From Owenia fusiformis (lineage: Eukaryota > Annelida > Polychaeta > Sabellida > Oweniidae): a stretch of 64,000 bases of DNA. Under the pieces are notes generated by a model that was given only the letters and a program-made list of their open reading frames with translations, was not told the origin of the DNA and made no database searches. Below are positions 1 through 12,723 of this stretch, piece by piece. Positions within the stretch are counted from its first letter, which is position 1; each line of letters starts with the position of its first letter. The stretch lies in assembly GCA_903813345.2 (NCBI GenBank), contig CAIIXF020000001.1:5084001-5148000 (forward strand), in the 5' to 3' direction. The position numbers and the translations under genes were made by a program.

Positions 1-2773
1 CCAAGTTTGAATAAAATTCAACAAGAAATAATGTTTTTAGATAAAACGGTGGAGAACTTTTGGATCAACCCTCGTATAACCATATGGTAGAACATGCTTT
101 TGAATATAAATTGTCAAAGTTACTCATGTAAACTGTAGGATATTCTTTAGATCATATTTTTAGTTTACATTTTTCTTAGATATTGCCACGATACATAAAA
201 AATCTCTTGTTATTTTCAGAAACGCATATAACTTATTCCATATATGGCCAGTATCGCGCAAAAGGTGCATATCTGGGTTATTAGTTGATAAATACTTGAG
301 GTTTATAAAAAGGAGAAAATGCAACAACCAGCATTTTTGTTTTAGAAAGTAAGTCACTAAATTTTGTATATTTCACATATTGTGTAAAATTCTTGTCCAA
401 ACTGATAGATGTAGAACATGAATGAAATGTGATATGTGTGTATGGCAATAACAAGGGTGAGGCCATTTCAGTCATCTTGAAAACAAAGAACAAGAACTTT
501 CTACAAGGAATGGCATTTACCGAAGAAGGCTGTCACATGAGAATTGAGTGATTGGACATCTCTGCATGTACACGTATATCTTATCTGAATGTATATAGCA
601 AGCAATATCACGTTCCGCTGTGGCTAATAGAGTCATGGTAAATAGCATTTACACTCCACATTTTCATAACATGCAAGAAAAAACTGATAATGAAGGCAGA
701 GATGTGATTTGACTTTATGGTCAACACCTCCAATTTTTAGATTTTTTTTCCTCATGTTGAAAATCGATGACAGATTTGATTCCAATGTAAACCAAGGGGG
801 AAATCTGGAGGTACATGTAAAGGAAATATATAACACTCCCCTCCAAAAGTTTGGCAACCTTAGCACCCTCATTGAACTACGTGTTAAAGCCTCTCTATGT
901 TTGAATTTTTATTTACATAACCTGTGAAAATAATACTTAAAATAATGATGGAAATGTAACTTGACTTCATTTAACTCAATTACGATAGGTCGAAAATTGA
1001 TGATAGAAGATAGAATCAAATATTTGTATAATATTCAGTTATATGAGTTTTAGATCCTGTAATGTCTTGGTGTATTGCCGTTTGTGAGTATTCAATGTGA
1101 TGTGAGATGTGTGATATATAAGTCAATGTGAAATAAGTACTTTGAATAAGAAACCCCATTATTAGTGTGAGAATGGTATTGTTATTCAGATTATTTAGAC
1201 CTATCATTTTTCAATTGGCTTGCAGTAACTTGTACAAAGCCACCTGTACACATGTTCAGTTTCATACTTTTAAATAAAGTTATTCCAATATAAAGAAATA
1301 ATGATCAGTATGACAATAAATAATGAGTTGAGAAAAAAGGTGATTCCACCTTCAAAAGCCCATTTTACATAGTCATCCAATGACCTCCAGGACTGTCAAT
1401 AGATGGCGAAAAATTCAGTGGATTTAATAGCATACTTAACATGTAAAAATTGCTCCAAAAATATCCCAAAATAAATTTTATTGAAAATATCCAAAACCTT
1501 TTTATTTTGAATCTTAAACATTTTGTAAATAGTAATGAAGGAAAATATGATATTTATGAATTTGAAGTTTTAAAACAGCAATATTTACACAAAAACCAAT
1601 GGGCCAGATGTAAAGAACAACCTAGTAGTTAAGTGCCATCTATACGAGTCCTGGCTCCCATTACATGAATCGTCCATCAAAATATGGCAGGACATGCGAC
1701 TGTCACTACCTAATTTTTAAAAGTTTGTCCTCACATCTCCACAAAGCATGCAGCAGTACGAGATACCTTCTCTTTTGATTAAAAAGAATCCATACAGGCC
1801 GAAACGAGGAATCATTGATATAACTTCAGGTCCATAATATAACATGGGAAACGTGGGTTTAGAATATGTAATGGCATCATTCCTATGGGTTTCAACTTAT
1901 CATGTGTAATAGTAGGGGTAGGTATGGAGTGTGGATTTCACATTTTCTCGTTATAATAAATTGAAATAAAATATCGTATATTTTCTAAATCATGCAAGCT
2001 TAATAAATGTGAATGCACATGTTAATGAAAGTGAGGCTTTTTGTCAACAACATGTATCAATTAACAATATTGTATTACATAGAAACACGTTACCTACAGC
2101 AGGTTAAAAATCGAGTAACTATGGTAACAAGATACCTGTTTGTCCATCTGCCAAGGAAATCAAATTTAAAGGCCCCATATAAAGTGTAAACCATTTTGGC
2201 ATTTTAAAATTTTCTCATTGAATCTTATGGTACATAAATACACATGATAAGACTTATTTTCAACCTAGGCCAACAATATTATACAATTATTTAATTCTAT
2301 TGAAGTGAAAACCTGTGCATATTCACAGAAAATAGAATTAAATATTTTTATATTATTCACTGTTATATCACTCACATGTGATAACAAACTCTTGATATCT
2401 ATAACAGTGCACTCCCGGGGATATAAACTGGACTAAGTCCTGACTGGTGAATATCATTTGTTATTTTAGTCACGTGTACATGGACCAATCAGTGAGTGAG
2501 GAATATGACAAATATAATAATGCAAAATATTTGTACGAGAATAAAAATGAAATTTTTTTTTAAATATTTTGAAACACAGAGTATCATCATGACATCACAA
2601 ATGTCCGGAATTACAAGATGAACAAATCTTTTTGAAATGTTCAAAATAATGTCTCACATGGTTTTTGAAGTCATGAAAAGTAATTACACTATATTTACAA
2701 ATTTTAAACGTGCCTTTAAATCGTTCAAAACGATGAAACCTCACTACAAAATAGATATGATAATATAAAATAA
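1..2773. other. intergenic or intronic DNA, no supported gene
   Basis: AT-rich sequence with only short, unconvincing open frames on both strands. It may be intron or 3' flank of the minus-strand MGCSSSK gene, whose exon could splice leftward at 2778-2777. Small hairpins occur near 2290-2410, for example an arm around TTTAATTCTATT that pairs about 40 bases on. Confidence 0.5.
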
Positions 2774-3046
2774 TTAACCTTTATCCAAATGTTTGAGCAG
2801 GTTACATCCTTTGGTTCCCAAAGACTCCAACGTTTCATAGTCACTGGTTCCTGCTTTTGGTGATTCGTGGCCATCATCGCAGTCTCTCGCGATCGGCTCG
2901 AGGTATGTAGAGGCAGTTCCCAAATTGGAGTCTGTGATTCCACTTGACCATTCTGCGTAATATAGTCTTCGTGGACGAACGGAACCATCGGGCAAGACTT
3001 CATATGTGACCCTCGGAACAACTAATTTACTACTGCTACAGCCCAT
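2774..3046 (-). CDS. small protein or first coding exon with MGCSSSK lipidation signal
   Basis: The ATG at 3046 opens a 90-codon frame starting MGCSSSKLVV, in good initiation context (AACAATGG). Gly2 with Ser/Lys at positions 6-7 fits N-myristoyltransferase substrates, and Cys3 is a likely palmitoylation site, so a membrane-anchored protein is inferred. The rest (VPRVTYEVLPDG..., YAEWSSG, SPKAGTSDYETLE) is polar and matches no family I recognise. The frame can end at TAA (2776-2774), giving 90 residues. Alternatively it can splice at AAAG|GTTAAT (exon end 2779), in which case this is the first exon of a larger gene running left. A longer in-frame start at 3115 adds 23 residues but would bury the lipidation signal. 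Function unknown. Confidence 0.6.
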   Translation of the reverse strand: MGCSSSKLVVPRVTYEVLPDGSVRPRRLYYAEWSSGITDSNLGTASTYLEPIARDCDDGHESPKAGTSDYETLESLGTKGCNLLKHLDKG

Positions 3047-3095
3047 TGTTATTTTCGCACTGTACCAAGGTGCTAAGAAATAATTATGACCTATG

Positions 3096-3106
3096 TCTAT
3101 ATATAG
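3096..3106 (-). promoter_or_regulatory. candidate TATA box
   Basis: CTATATATAG on the minus strand lies about 55 bases upstream of the MGCSSSK start codon. A TSS about 30 bases downstream would leave a short 5' leader. The spacing is suggestive only, because such motifs are frequent in AT-rich DNA. Confidence 0.3.
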
Positions 3107-3119
3107 TTTATCCAATCCA

Positions 3120-5174
3120 CAGATATGCTTAAACCAAGAGAGGTGTCATTGTATTTCAAAATGTTGAGTTGGGAATCTATGTAAGCAGGAACCCATACTC
3201 ATTTCTATTCCTTTTGAAACCAATGAACCCAAATCGCCTTGTTTTTTATAAAACAAATCAAGCTTAAGAATATATTGTCTGCTATTAGTTCATATCCTGT
3301 GTTCAGCTTGATTACTGCGTGAAAGATGTGATATTAAGAAGAAGTATATTGCACATGCTATGTACGTGACGTATATAATAATGTACTTATATGTTATGCA
3401 TGTGTCAGAGTTGATAATTAGAGATATTAATCGGCACTAGATCTTGTTCTAATTTGGTTCATACAAACACAGACAAACATATTGAAATAGATTCCGTTTA
3501 GTTGGAATCAAATATTGTAACGATAATGTCCTGATAAAGACGGTGTAGTCTTCAAAGTATATAAAAAGAGCAAAAATAGCAAAAATAGCCATTTTGACAA
3601 ATAAGTTGGTACTAAGACTTGATAGTTGTGTCCTTCTAATAGACACCTTGAAGTAAAACATTTTTCGGCGGTAAACCGACATAATATTTCCTAGCTGTGC
3701 TCTTTGATTCAATGGGGTGTTAAATAAAATTTAAAGATATTTGAGTGAAATCAAAATCAAGCCCGCGATTATTCGATTGTTCCATTATTAACTCCTCCTC
3801 TCGGTTACCATAGTAACCGCTGTTTCCAGGTAACTGAATGAATTTAATTGTTAGTATTCCACACACTGCTTTAACTAGGTGGAGACAAGTGCAGTACATT
3901 CACTTACCTGTTGCAATATATTCTAGAGAAATATGATACGTTTAATATATCTTGATAATTGTCTATGTACTTATTGGAATACGCGAAGCAGCGTGTGTCG
4001 ACCCCACCCATGTTTTCTGAATAATAACGAATCATTCAGGTACGAGAGAGACTGTTATTCCGGTTTGACTTGAATTTGTCATTTGATGTCTGCACGTGTT
4101 GGCAAATAATATTAGGCCTATCAGGATTGTCCACGAATCCCAAGAATGGGCCTTTGTATTGTATTGTATTGTATTGTATCGTATAATTCTTATTCCTTCA
4201 TATATTGAAGAGTACAATTAAGAGTTACACGTCGCACGAAACTGGGGACAATAAGCGTAACATTATGGCGTCAAAAAACAAGACAAAACAATGAGCATCA
4301 TAGGGCGCAAACAGCCTTACAACGTCAAAAACGACAAGCGTCACATTTTTGTAAAGATCAGTCAAACTAAAAATAAAATACTTTATCCTTATCTAATCAT
4401 GACAAAATTCACAGGGTAGCAAGATCTCGAGGACAGTATTTCTAAAATGTTTTTGAATTTTGAAAAACGGTCAAGAAATCCACTTGGGGCGTTGGTAAAA
4501 ATTGATATGTATGGAATTGGTGGTAAAAATTCGATGCGTCACATTTTTTTCAAGTCTCGAAAACCAGCTCTTATTTTAATATTAGGCTTATTTGCAAAAT
4601 AAACAAACTGGTTATTGTTTTGTAAATTTCGCCATGACAATATTGTGCTGTTAATTTTTCTTTCAAATCAGACTAAATTAGAAAGTTAAATGAAGGTAAA
4701 CTCATTGCTCGTCCCATTCGCCTTCAAAATTTTGAAAATTTTAAAAGCTTTCATATGAGATAATTCGAACTGTAGCCGTTAATCAATTGTGACGTCATAA
4801 ATGAACATGTTCCATTGAATTAATTGTGAAATTTTAGGGGGATTTTGATCATTATTTCAAAAGTTATCCCAATTTCAACGAGCCCTGTAAGCGTAAAGTG
4901 TTACGTCTTACAGCGTATTTGACGATGTCGGTATATATTTAACTTTAAAAATATGTTGGATCCCATCAAAACTTTGACGGAAGAATAATTTCACTGAAAT
5001 GCGAATAAAATTTACTTCAAAATGATATATAAAACACATAATTAGCTTTTAAAATAGGGCAGAGATTAACGCTCAAAGCGATCGGATACAATAAAGCAAT
5101 GCGTTATAGAAATCTTAGAATTAACGCCAATTCTTGACTTTAGATGGCATTCGTGGGTTTTTAGAGATGGCCGC
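3120..5174. other. intergenic DNA
   Basis: No supported gene. It contains a short TTGTA pentanucleotide run near 4155-4180 (about five units). The small ORFs here are AT-rich and show no family signature. Confidence 0.5.
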
Positions 5175-5410
5175 AGTTAAAACCTTTAGAGTTCATCTGG
5201 TAGAGCATCAGTCTTTGGATCTAAGGGTCCTGGGTTCGATTCCCACATGGGGCATTGGATTTAGCACACGTTCTTTCAATTTCTATATCTGGCTTGTAAC
5301 ACTATGCTCCCTAGTATTTCATTCTCCTGGGGCGCCCTCGGGTCACTATAATTTTCTCCGTGGGTTTGCATTTATAGTATGTACAACTTATTGGCTGACT
5401 TTGTCAGATA
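5175..5410 (+). repeat. tRNA-derived SINE candidate
   Basis: The stretch around 5197-5255 carries pol III-like internal promoter motifs in tRNA spacing: an A-box-like TGGTAGAGCATC and a B-box GGTTCGATTCC about 40 bases later. The acceptor ends do not pair, so it is not a functional tRNA gene. An unrelated tail follows. This layout is that of a tRNA-headed SINE. The family is not identified and the 3' boundary is a guess. Confidence 0.5.
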
Positions 5411-8300
5411 AAATGTTATTGAGTTAATAGATATGGATATATCGAGCGTCTTTGTAATATTGTCTACATGTATACCAAGAGTAGTGATGTTCAAGCAGTA
5501 ATATGTAGGTAGGTTCCAATATACTTAGACATTTGACATGCTGGAATGTCATTTGCGTAGTGCTTCAATATGTTGTCTAGGGCGCATGCGCATGATCAAA
5601 AAACAACAAAAACACGGAAGGTTCGATCATTAATATTAATATAGCATCTTACTGGTTGTGGATATTCGTGAAGAGTGTAATCAGAAATTGTAACTTGAAG
5701 ATGTATAACATAAATCGAATCTGATTATCACAAGCTTTTCTCTTCCAAAATTAGCTATAGATACATGTAGCCCTAATGCAGGCCCCTAGGCTAAGGTTTC
5801 ACGAGATAGTTCATGCGGTGATAGTCATTTCACCATTTTGGTTTGGGCACTTCTGTTTTAAACATCACTGTGGTGGAACTCTTCAAATTGTTTGCGTTTC
5901 GTCAGCAAAATGTCGCAGCCTCGAAGGTACGATTTTTTCCATGATTGTACGAGATGTCGGCAGAATCTTCGAATTCACGAATTCACATATATATGTCTCT
6001 GGTTTGCATAATGTGTTAAAGAAAATCCAAGCGTTTGCGAACAAATAGTTCACGAGACGCCGGAATCATCGATATAATTTTCACGCACTGAACATATTCG
6101 CACTTTTGATTCAGTTTTGGTATGTCTTCAAAAAATGAACTACACATGTACCTTGTCGAATTGCTTCCAGGAAAAATAACCTCATAACAAATTATCTTCA
6201 TTGAAACTTGGTTTTCTTCAAGATTGACGCAAATGCCCCACAAACTGTACCAAGGTAAACAAAAATTAGTGGCGACCATAGTTTAAGATGATTGTCCAGG
6301 CGGACAAAGGACACGCGATCGAATGATATTAGTTTGTTTTTTATAATCTCACTTTTAAGAACAAATTTTCTTCCTCTTAAAAGTAAAATAAAAAGTCCAA
6401 TATCATTGGCTCGCTCAATTATTTGATTATTTACCTAATTTTGCTAATATATCTATCGTAAATATTTCAATGATTATACATTTGAGAGATTGAAACTTCA
6501 AGTAATTAAAGGTGCATTTTGAAATTAGAAACCAAGTTCTTAATTGAAAAAAGTAGACAGATAAACTCTGCACCATCCTACCCCCTGAATTCGGTATTTG
6601 CCTTTGTAATATTCAAAACATATTCTGCCCCGAGACTGTTCATGATCATGACTTTCTTAGATGCGATAATAGCTACTTTAACACCATTTACCATAAACCT
6701 TGTTGTTAACATATCGATCCTACAAAAATCAATGGCTGGTCCAATGTTAAGTATTCATTTGCAACCTCAAAGCACATTATATGGAATGTATAAAAACAAT
6801 AGGCTTATAATCAGAGCAAACATCGGGGATAAAGACATAAATCACAGGGTGGAACTCCTCAAGTTCGGACCTAAATCTTTTTTATCAATACATCTTTATC
6901 ATATACCAATGATATTGGCGTATCTTCTCCTAAATTATTTTACTATTATATATACTACTATACTACTAGACTATCTATCAGACTACACATGATAGGAAAA
7001 CATGATTAAGATAGTCGACGTCTAAAATGTAGAACAAAATAATCGAAAAATGCATAGCTACAAACAAACATTTATTAAATGGTCTACATTACAATCACTG
7101 AACGATCTACCATGGGCACGCGGTACTAACTTCGACCGTTAATTTGAATTTTTGCCCTACCAGATGTTTGGAAATCAAGGATTACTGGTCTCACACTGCA
7201 CCGTTTTTCTTGTTTCAATTCCATTTAAAGCATAACAAAAATGCCATTCTGTTAATGGAACATTATTCTGTTATATACAGAATCCCCACTTCCAGCGACA
7301 TTTTGGTGAGAAGGGCTTCTAATAGCTGGGGACCAAAAAGTTACTGAAACGAGGGACTCTTTGGCAATTTTATTCTAACCTTTCCAGAGGCAAACGTAAA
7401 GTTTAAAAGGCATCGTGTCGGGGTACTAGAGAGAATTCAAAACAAATCCGATAATATCTAACATTAAATCAAAGTTGCTTGTGTGCCTCTGGGACAAGGG
7501 CAACAATGGCGCCATGACATTTATAAGCAGAATATAGTGAAAATTCTAGTTTCCTACCCCTACATCATTCTAGGGCCAGCTTTCACTGAGCTTTATGTCC
7601 CTTTTGGAAGCGTTTTCACGTGATATTATAATTATATCACCAACAGAAACTGATGACATATTGTTCGGCGGTGTTCGGCGGTTGTTGTTCGGCGTTCGGC
7701 GTCTGTAATTACAAATGGCAGGTGATGATATTTTGCATGTCAATGCCTTGTTATTATTTGAACAAGTCAACATGTGTGTATTACAGGCAAACTTATAGGC
7801 TTGCTATTAACTCGAGAACATAATGCTTATGAATTATTGCATTATTAATCATTTGAAAAGAATAGTATTTCCTTGGAATGGGATCTATTATGTTCATCCT
7901 TATACCTCCCTTGAATCATGCCTATATTTGGATTTAGTGTCAAATGTGGCCACCTTAACAACTATAATCAATCTGAAATATATATTATATATCACGATCA
8001 ATCGCTAACTGGTGTCAACTCTTTGAAAACAGTACTTAGTGATTACAGTGTACAAAAACATAAAACTAAAATTGATCGAAAGGGAAATCAATAATTTCTT
8101 ATTATTACGGGGCTTCAATTACCGTCCGCAACGTTCAGTTATGATGATAGAGCATGTATTTTATAGTCATTCGAAGATAAGTTGAACTGAACATCGGGTT
8201 GACAACTAAGCAGCTTTAGGTCCAAATACCAAGTATACAAAATTAAAAGTGTGGAAGTAAATAAGTGGTTTGAACATTGGAATTACGTTAGCGTTCAGCC
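5411..8300. other. intergenic DNA with dispersed repeat
   Basis: No convincing gene. The 474-base open frame at 6519-6992 is AT-rich, lacks an ATG at its start and has no recognisable domain. Near 7660-7700 there is a short GTTCGGCG-rich direct repeat. A dispersed repeat at about 7110-7195 has a second copy in opposite orientation near 35528-35612. Confidence 0.4.
7110..7195 (+). repeat. dispersed repeat, copy 1
   Basis: The block from GCGGTACTAACTTCGACC to CAAGGATTACTG reappears, reverse-complemented and about 90 percent alike by eye, at 35528-35612. Flanks differ, so this is a dispersed element fragment. Family unknown. Confidence 0.6.
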
Positions 8301-8330
8301 ATGCAGCTCGCTGATGGAGGAAAAAGAAAG
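8301..8330 (+). CDS. possible first coding exon of the repeat-rich gene
   Basis: The ATG at 8301 opens ten codons (MQLADGGKRK) that end exactly at a strong donor, AAAG|GTAAGA. The exon ends in phase 0, which matches the phase-0 acceptor of the exon at 12178, giving a junction reading GKRK-GWGSDD. The lysine/glycine/arginine-rich character continues across the join. The link is inferred from phase and splice quality only, and the true first exon may lie elsewhere. Confidence 0.35.
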
Positions 8331-9308
8331 GTAAGATTTTCTTACGGACGATGGCATTTTCTTTTATTAATAACACAGTTGATAAGATGATCACGACTCA
8401 GTGACTTATAAATGTAATTATGGAAAACCTGAAACAACGCTTAACAATGAATTAATTTAAACATAACAACAGCAACAACCGACATTATAGACGGAATTGA
8501 CGAAAACAATTTGTGCACAATTAATAGAAATAGAGGTATGTATGAACCTGCGTAGATATATCATGATCTTTAATTGTAATCTTTATTTGAGGTTTTAAAT
8601 ACAGGGCTTATTTCAGGGGAAATATACGTATCTCTCGAGAGATATCATTGATAGAGGGAGCTACACATAGTTCTCGAGGGTTTAACCCAGTATCCAAACC
8701 AGCCATACACGTGTACTTTCTACGTTCTATGTTTCTTCTTGTATTAATTTCAAAACTATGAAAGAGACACGTTGGTTATCGCAAACAAGTCTAGATTTTG
8801 AATTTTTTATCGTAAAAACAGGTGAATCTTTTAGATAAAGTATATATAATGATGATTAAGTTATTTAGACTTAATAGTGATATTGAAGGGACAATCAACA
8901 TACTTTTTCAAGAATGTTGACCTAATTTTCACTGAAAAACAACCTTTTATTATAATGTTCAGTGTATAATAAGGATGTTAATTGAGACATGATTTATTTC
9001 ATAAAAGAAATGTGAATTGATCCAGGGAATTAAAAGATACTAAATTTTAATGACCAAAATGAGCTGAAATCAATGGACAGCATGCGTTTTAATGGGAAAC
9101 ACTAATCTTCGAGCTAAAGTTTTTCTAATGCATAGAAACTCGAATTCGAGTAGCCCAAGATTTGGGCTCTGGTTTAACCTTTGGACGAATTGATCAGAAC
9201 CACTTTCGAGTGCATATTCTATCTATGGATTTCATCTATTTATTTATTTATTTAGAAATTACGCTTTCACAACAGCGGCACACAAAATTGGTGCGTCCAT
9301 GCTGCCTT

Positions 9309-10234
9309 CACTGGCGTTAAGCGTAACTTGGACATACTGCTCCGTAAAGATTATGATACGTGTATATCTGTGGAGCTTTGCTGAATTCTTTAGATCATTT
9401 GCTTAAGTTATATTTTTCAAGCACGAATGATGTGAATGGGCTTTAATATTGGTGAAAATTGGTAAGACTCGTATATAAACAATGGTTTGTTGAAAGAATT
9501 CGGTCGATTTGTCAACTTATTTTACTTCCTAGTCCATTTGTCATTTTCTGAACGTATAAATATTTAAAAGTATGATGTTTTTCTGTGTAAATACTATCAT
9601 TAGGGATTATTGGAGTGATTTAGCTGGGTTGCCAAAAAATAACCTTGGGGAAAATTTTTGTATCTATTACCATGGTAACATACCAGGTATATGGTGGTAT
9701 CCAAACGTTAAGTCAGTTAAATCGCTCGTGTTAAGCGATTGCACCCCTCCCTAATCAGCCTATATCATTTTTTCCCCAAACAAACTTTTTGGGCAACCCA
9801 GTTAAATCACTTCAGAAAACCCTTATTATCATAAATCGACCATAAAACATCGTACTTTTAACAATTTCTAGGTTCACTATTGGATGTATAGGGGTGACAA
9901 ATGGACTATCTACGTAACCAAAGCATCATGATAACGTAACACCTACTTCAAAGAAAATACATAATGAGGTGAGGGTTACGTTATCATGATACTTTGGTTA
10001 CGTAAAAGTGAAACAATTTGACAAATCGAATGAAATCTTTTAACAAACCTTATATATTTTACCGATGTTCCATATGAATAAAAGCCCACTCACACCATTT
10101 ATGGTTGAAAAATATATATCAAATAAATGATCTAAAGAATTTTCGGAACCCCCTGCATATTATACATGTATCACGATCTTAACGTTACGGAGCAGTATGT
10201 CCAAGCTACATTTTATGTACGTTCGACGCCAGTG
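9309..10234. mobile_element. long foldback (inverted-repeat) element
   Basis: The left arm starts CACTGGCGTTAAGCG and the right arm ends with its imperfect complement ACGCCAGTG at 10234. Matching arm segments can be followed inward: ACATACTGCTCCGTAA, the segment about TTCTTTAGATCATTTG, TTTGTTGAAAGA against its complement near 10040, TAGTCCATTTGTCA against 9897-9910, and CTGGGTTGCC against 9790-9810. The whole folds on itself around 9715-9770. No transposase frame is present, so it is non-autonomous. Confidence 0.65.
9911..10005. mobile_element. short hairpin element nested in the foldback element
   Basis: The arms TACGTAACCAAAG..ATCATGATAACGTAAC and their complement enclose about 30 bases. 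The matching left arm of the host foldback element has no counterpart for this segment, so it inserted later into the right arm. Confidence 0.6.
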
Positions 10235-10527
10235 CTATATAACATACTCTCATGCGTCTTGACTAAAATCTTTAATTAGAATTGTAAGAGTGGATCGACC
10301 ACATACTATTGGACGAGACCTTTATTGTTGTTTCCTGTGTTTATTGGAGACCATTATAGTTCTGATAGCCAGTAAAGCTGTTTTTATAGAATGTTAGCCG
10401 TGTCAATGTTCGACGAGGGATGGTGAAAACCCATATACGATAACACTGTATTCCTTAAAGAGAAAAGAACGTAACGTTACCATAAGATCAGTGTTGAATA
10501 TTTCAAGATTTGTTTTCAATCACACAC

Positions 10528-11042
10528 CGGAATAGCCTAACAACGGTAAGTCAGATACCGTTGTCACAAATGGCGGACATAACTGCCGCTTCAACTCTTC
10601 AATCACTTGGTCCTCATTTCATGGGATTTTATCGTCGCTAATTCTGTGCATGTGTTAAGTTCTTGTGATGATGTATCATATGAAATCCCAATTTCGATAA
10701 AATTTGGTCGTGAATCACCACAATATAGCGTCTTCGATATCGTCAATGACAGCGGAATCTGAATTTGAAATAATTTACAAAGACAACGGCATATGATAAT
10801 ACATGTCCTTTGTCCCATATCTCATTTTGATCGGTTACATTAAAGACTTTATTTCGATGGTAGAACATTATTTAATTTAACTGTACAATGAGTATAAAGG
10901 CACTTTGATTGATTGTTGTTCCAAAATAATTTAGTCTAGGTGCTCGATTAAACATACAGTTCATGGAAATCAAATTGAAGCGACGGTTATGTCCACCATT
11001 TGTGACAACGGTATCTGACTTTACCGTTGTCAGGCTATTCCG
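10528..11042. mobile_element. inverted-repeat element (MITE-like), 515 bp
   Basis: Terminal arms of about 70 bases: CGGAATAGCCTAACAACGG at 10528 and its near-perfect complement ending at 11042. The arms share GTCAGATACCGTTGTCACAA and the segment down to the CGCTTCAA region with few differences. The interior of about 370 bases lacks a transposase. No clear target-site duplication was seen. Confidence 0.65.
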
Positions 11043-12177
11043 ATTTTAAGGCTAGTCTCTATTCTCTAATTAACATTTAATAGCAGAATTTATTATTTAC
11101 ACAATTAATTGTATATTCTTCAGAGTTGGTCCATCCAAAGAATTTTCTGTTTTTACTTAGCTTGCACTCCCCATGTGGCTGTTAAAGTTGCTTCAAATTA
11201 CACGTTTCTAAACATTAGAAAGCATGCATTCTTAGGAGCGTTGCTTTCATAAACACAACGTGTCTAAAATCCTTTTTTGACGCGTAAACCGGGTACGGAT
11301 GTGCATGACGTCACTCTTTAGAGATACATACTGAGATGCGAAAACATAATCACATAGTTAGGTACTATAAACACATGTCATATTCCAAGATGGCCGCCAT
11401 TTTGCGACGATTTTCGTAGGGTTTCATTTGGAATTCTCTGTTACTCAAAAGCAGTGTTATCCAGTTGAAAGACGTGCCAATTCGTCCAAAAGTTCAAGAT
11501 GTCTGCCAGCCAGTGACATCAACCCCTCAATATACTTTGTAATATTCCAAAGTTCTAAAAATTAAAAGGAAGGCACCAGAGAGTACCGTCCAAAGAATCG
11601 CAAGGATCTAATAATTGCATGTCATATCTTTGCGAATGACTGATTTTTCTCTTTTATTTTTCCAAGTTTACCTGCCATCCGGTATATTTTACATCGCTGT
11701 AAATATGTTGATTGATTGCAAAGTCACTGAAAAGTGGTCATTAAAGAGCAGTTGCAGGTGCTTGTACATAATTCATACTTTTTATATTGCCCATTAAAGT
11801 AAGATACACCGCGGATATAAAATTATTCATGCAACGTTGAGTGGAGTCTGACGATTGAATAACAAGAATACCATAGAGATTATATTAGATGAACAGGTTT
11901 CGTTGTTTCTAGAGAAATTTAGCCTTAAGAGTGGTGACATTTTAAACGAAACGAGAGTTAGATAATAAAAGGAATCGATCCAGTCTCGATCTGTTGTTGA
12001 ATGAATCACGAAACAATCTAATCTAACGGAAATAAGAAACTTATCTCGTTGAAATGAAATTACTAAATTTCAATTTTTAAAAAAGAAAAAAAGATTCGCA
12101 TTGATCATTTTGTTTTTATTCACCGATGTTCTTGATTTGAAATGGTAGGAAATGAGATTGTGCTATTGTGCTTGTAG

Positions 12178-12723
12178 GGATGGGGTAGCGATGATCATAG
12201 AGGTGGAAGGCGAGGAAGTGTCACGACTAACAGCCCAGCGTTAAGTGTTGGTTCCAGCGCTTGCTCTGAATTAGAAGCACTCGTAGACGACGATGAAGGG
12301 GTACGAACACCTCCGCCAACGCTACCAAAACATGGACACGAGAGAGCAAACCATCAGCGGGGAAACAGTGTCGATTTAGGATACAATTCCCTCTGTGATC
12401 AGGAAACATCCCCTTCTAATTTTAAAAGGAATTCAAATCAGAGACAAGGACAGACAATCCAAATGACACAAAAGACAGCATCAGTGCCACAACGTATCCC
12501 AAATCGCTACAGCAGCGAGCAAACGGAGCACATGGGCTACGCACCGTCCCCGCCGGAAAACGCAAAGCCTTCCAACGTGCTAAGCGTGAATCAAGTAAGA
12601 AGCATGGTCCAAATGAGGCGGAGGGTGAGGAAAGTGCACCTGCCACCAAACGATGGTTTAACCCTATGTGAGAGGATACTTCTACACAGACATCTTATTA
12701 ATGAAGGGAAAATCCCTCCACAG
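12178..12723 (+). CDS. coding exon, Ser/Arg-rich N-terminal part of the repeat-rich protein
   Basis: Open from the acceptor (TTGTAG|GGATGG) to the donor CCACAG|GTAAAC, 182 codons, both borders phase 0. The product begins GWGSDDHRGGRRGS, continues as polar, Ser/Pro-rich sequence (RTPPPTLPKHG), and ends in a basic, more ordered block: SVNQVRSMVQMRRRVRKVHL, then DGLTLCERILLHRHLINEGK. That last block is the only part that looks like a folded or conserved element. It is followed after splicing by PKGVVWNTVKEG at 14858. I do not recognise the family. The opposite-strand open frames here are shadows. Confidence 0.65.

Larger units (their letters stand above)
8331..12177 (+). other. candidate intron 1 of the repeat-rich gene
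   Basis: About 3.8 kb without other supported exons. It holds the foldback element at 9309-10234 with its nested hairpin, the inverted-repeat element at 10528-11042, and a tattta run near 9237-9255. Confidence 0.35.

Noticed and set aside
5197-5260. Functional tRNA gene
   Set aside because: A and B boxes are present, but the acceptor stem does not pair and the anticodon arm is irregular.
6519-6992. 157-codon plus-strand open frame
   Set aside because: Does not start with ATG, very AT-rich, hydrophobic without organised helices, no splice or family support. Probably chance.
12422-12649. Minus-strand frame opposite the 12178-12723 exon
   Set aside because: The plus strand is bounded by matching splice sites and continues in phase into the giant exon; the minus frame has neither.
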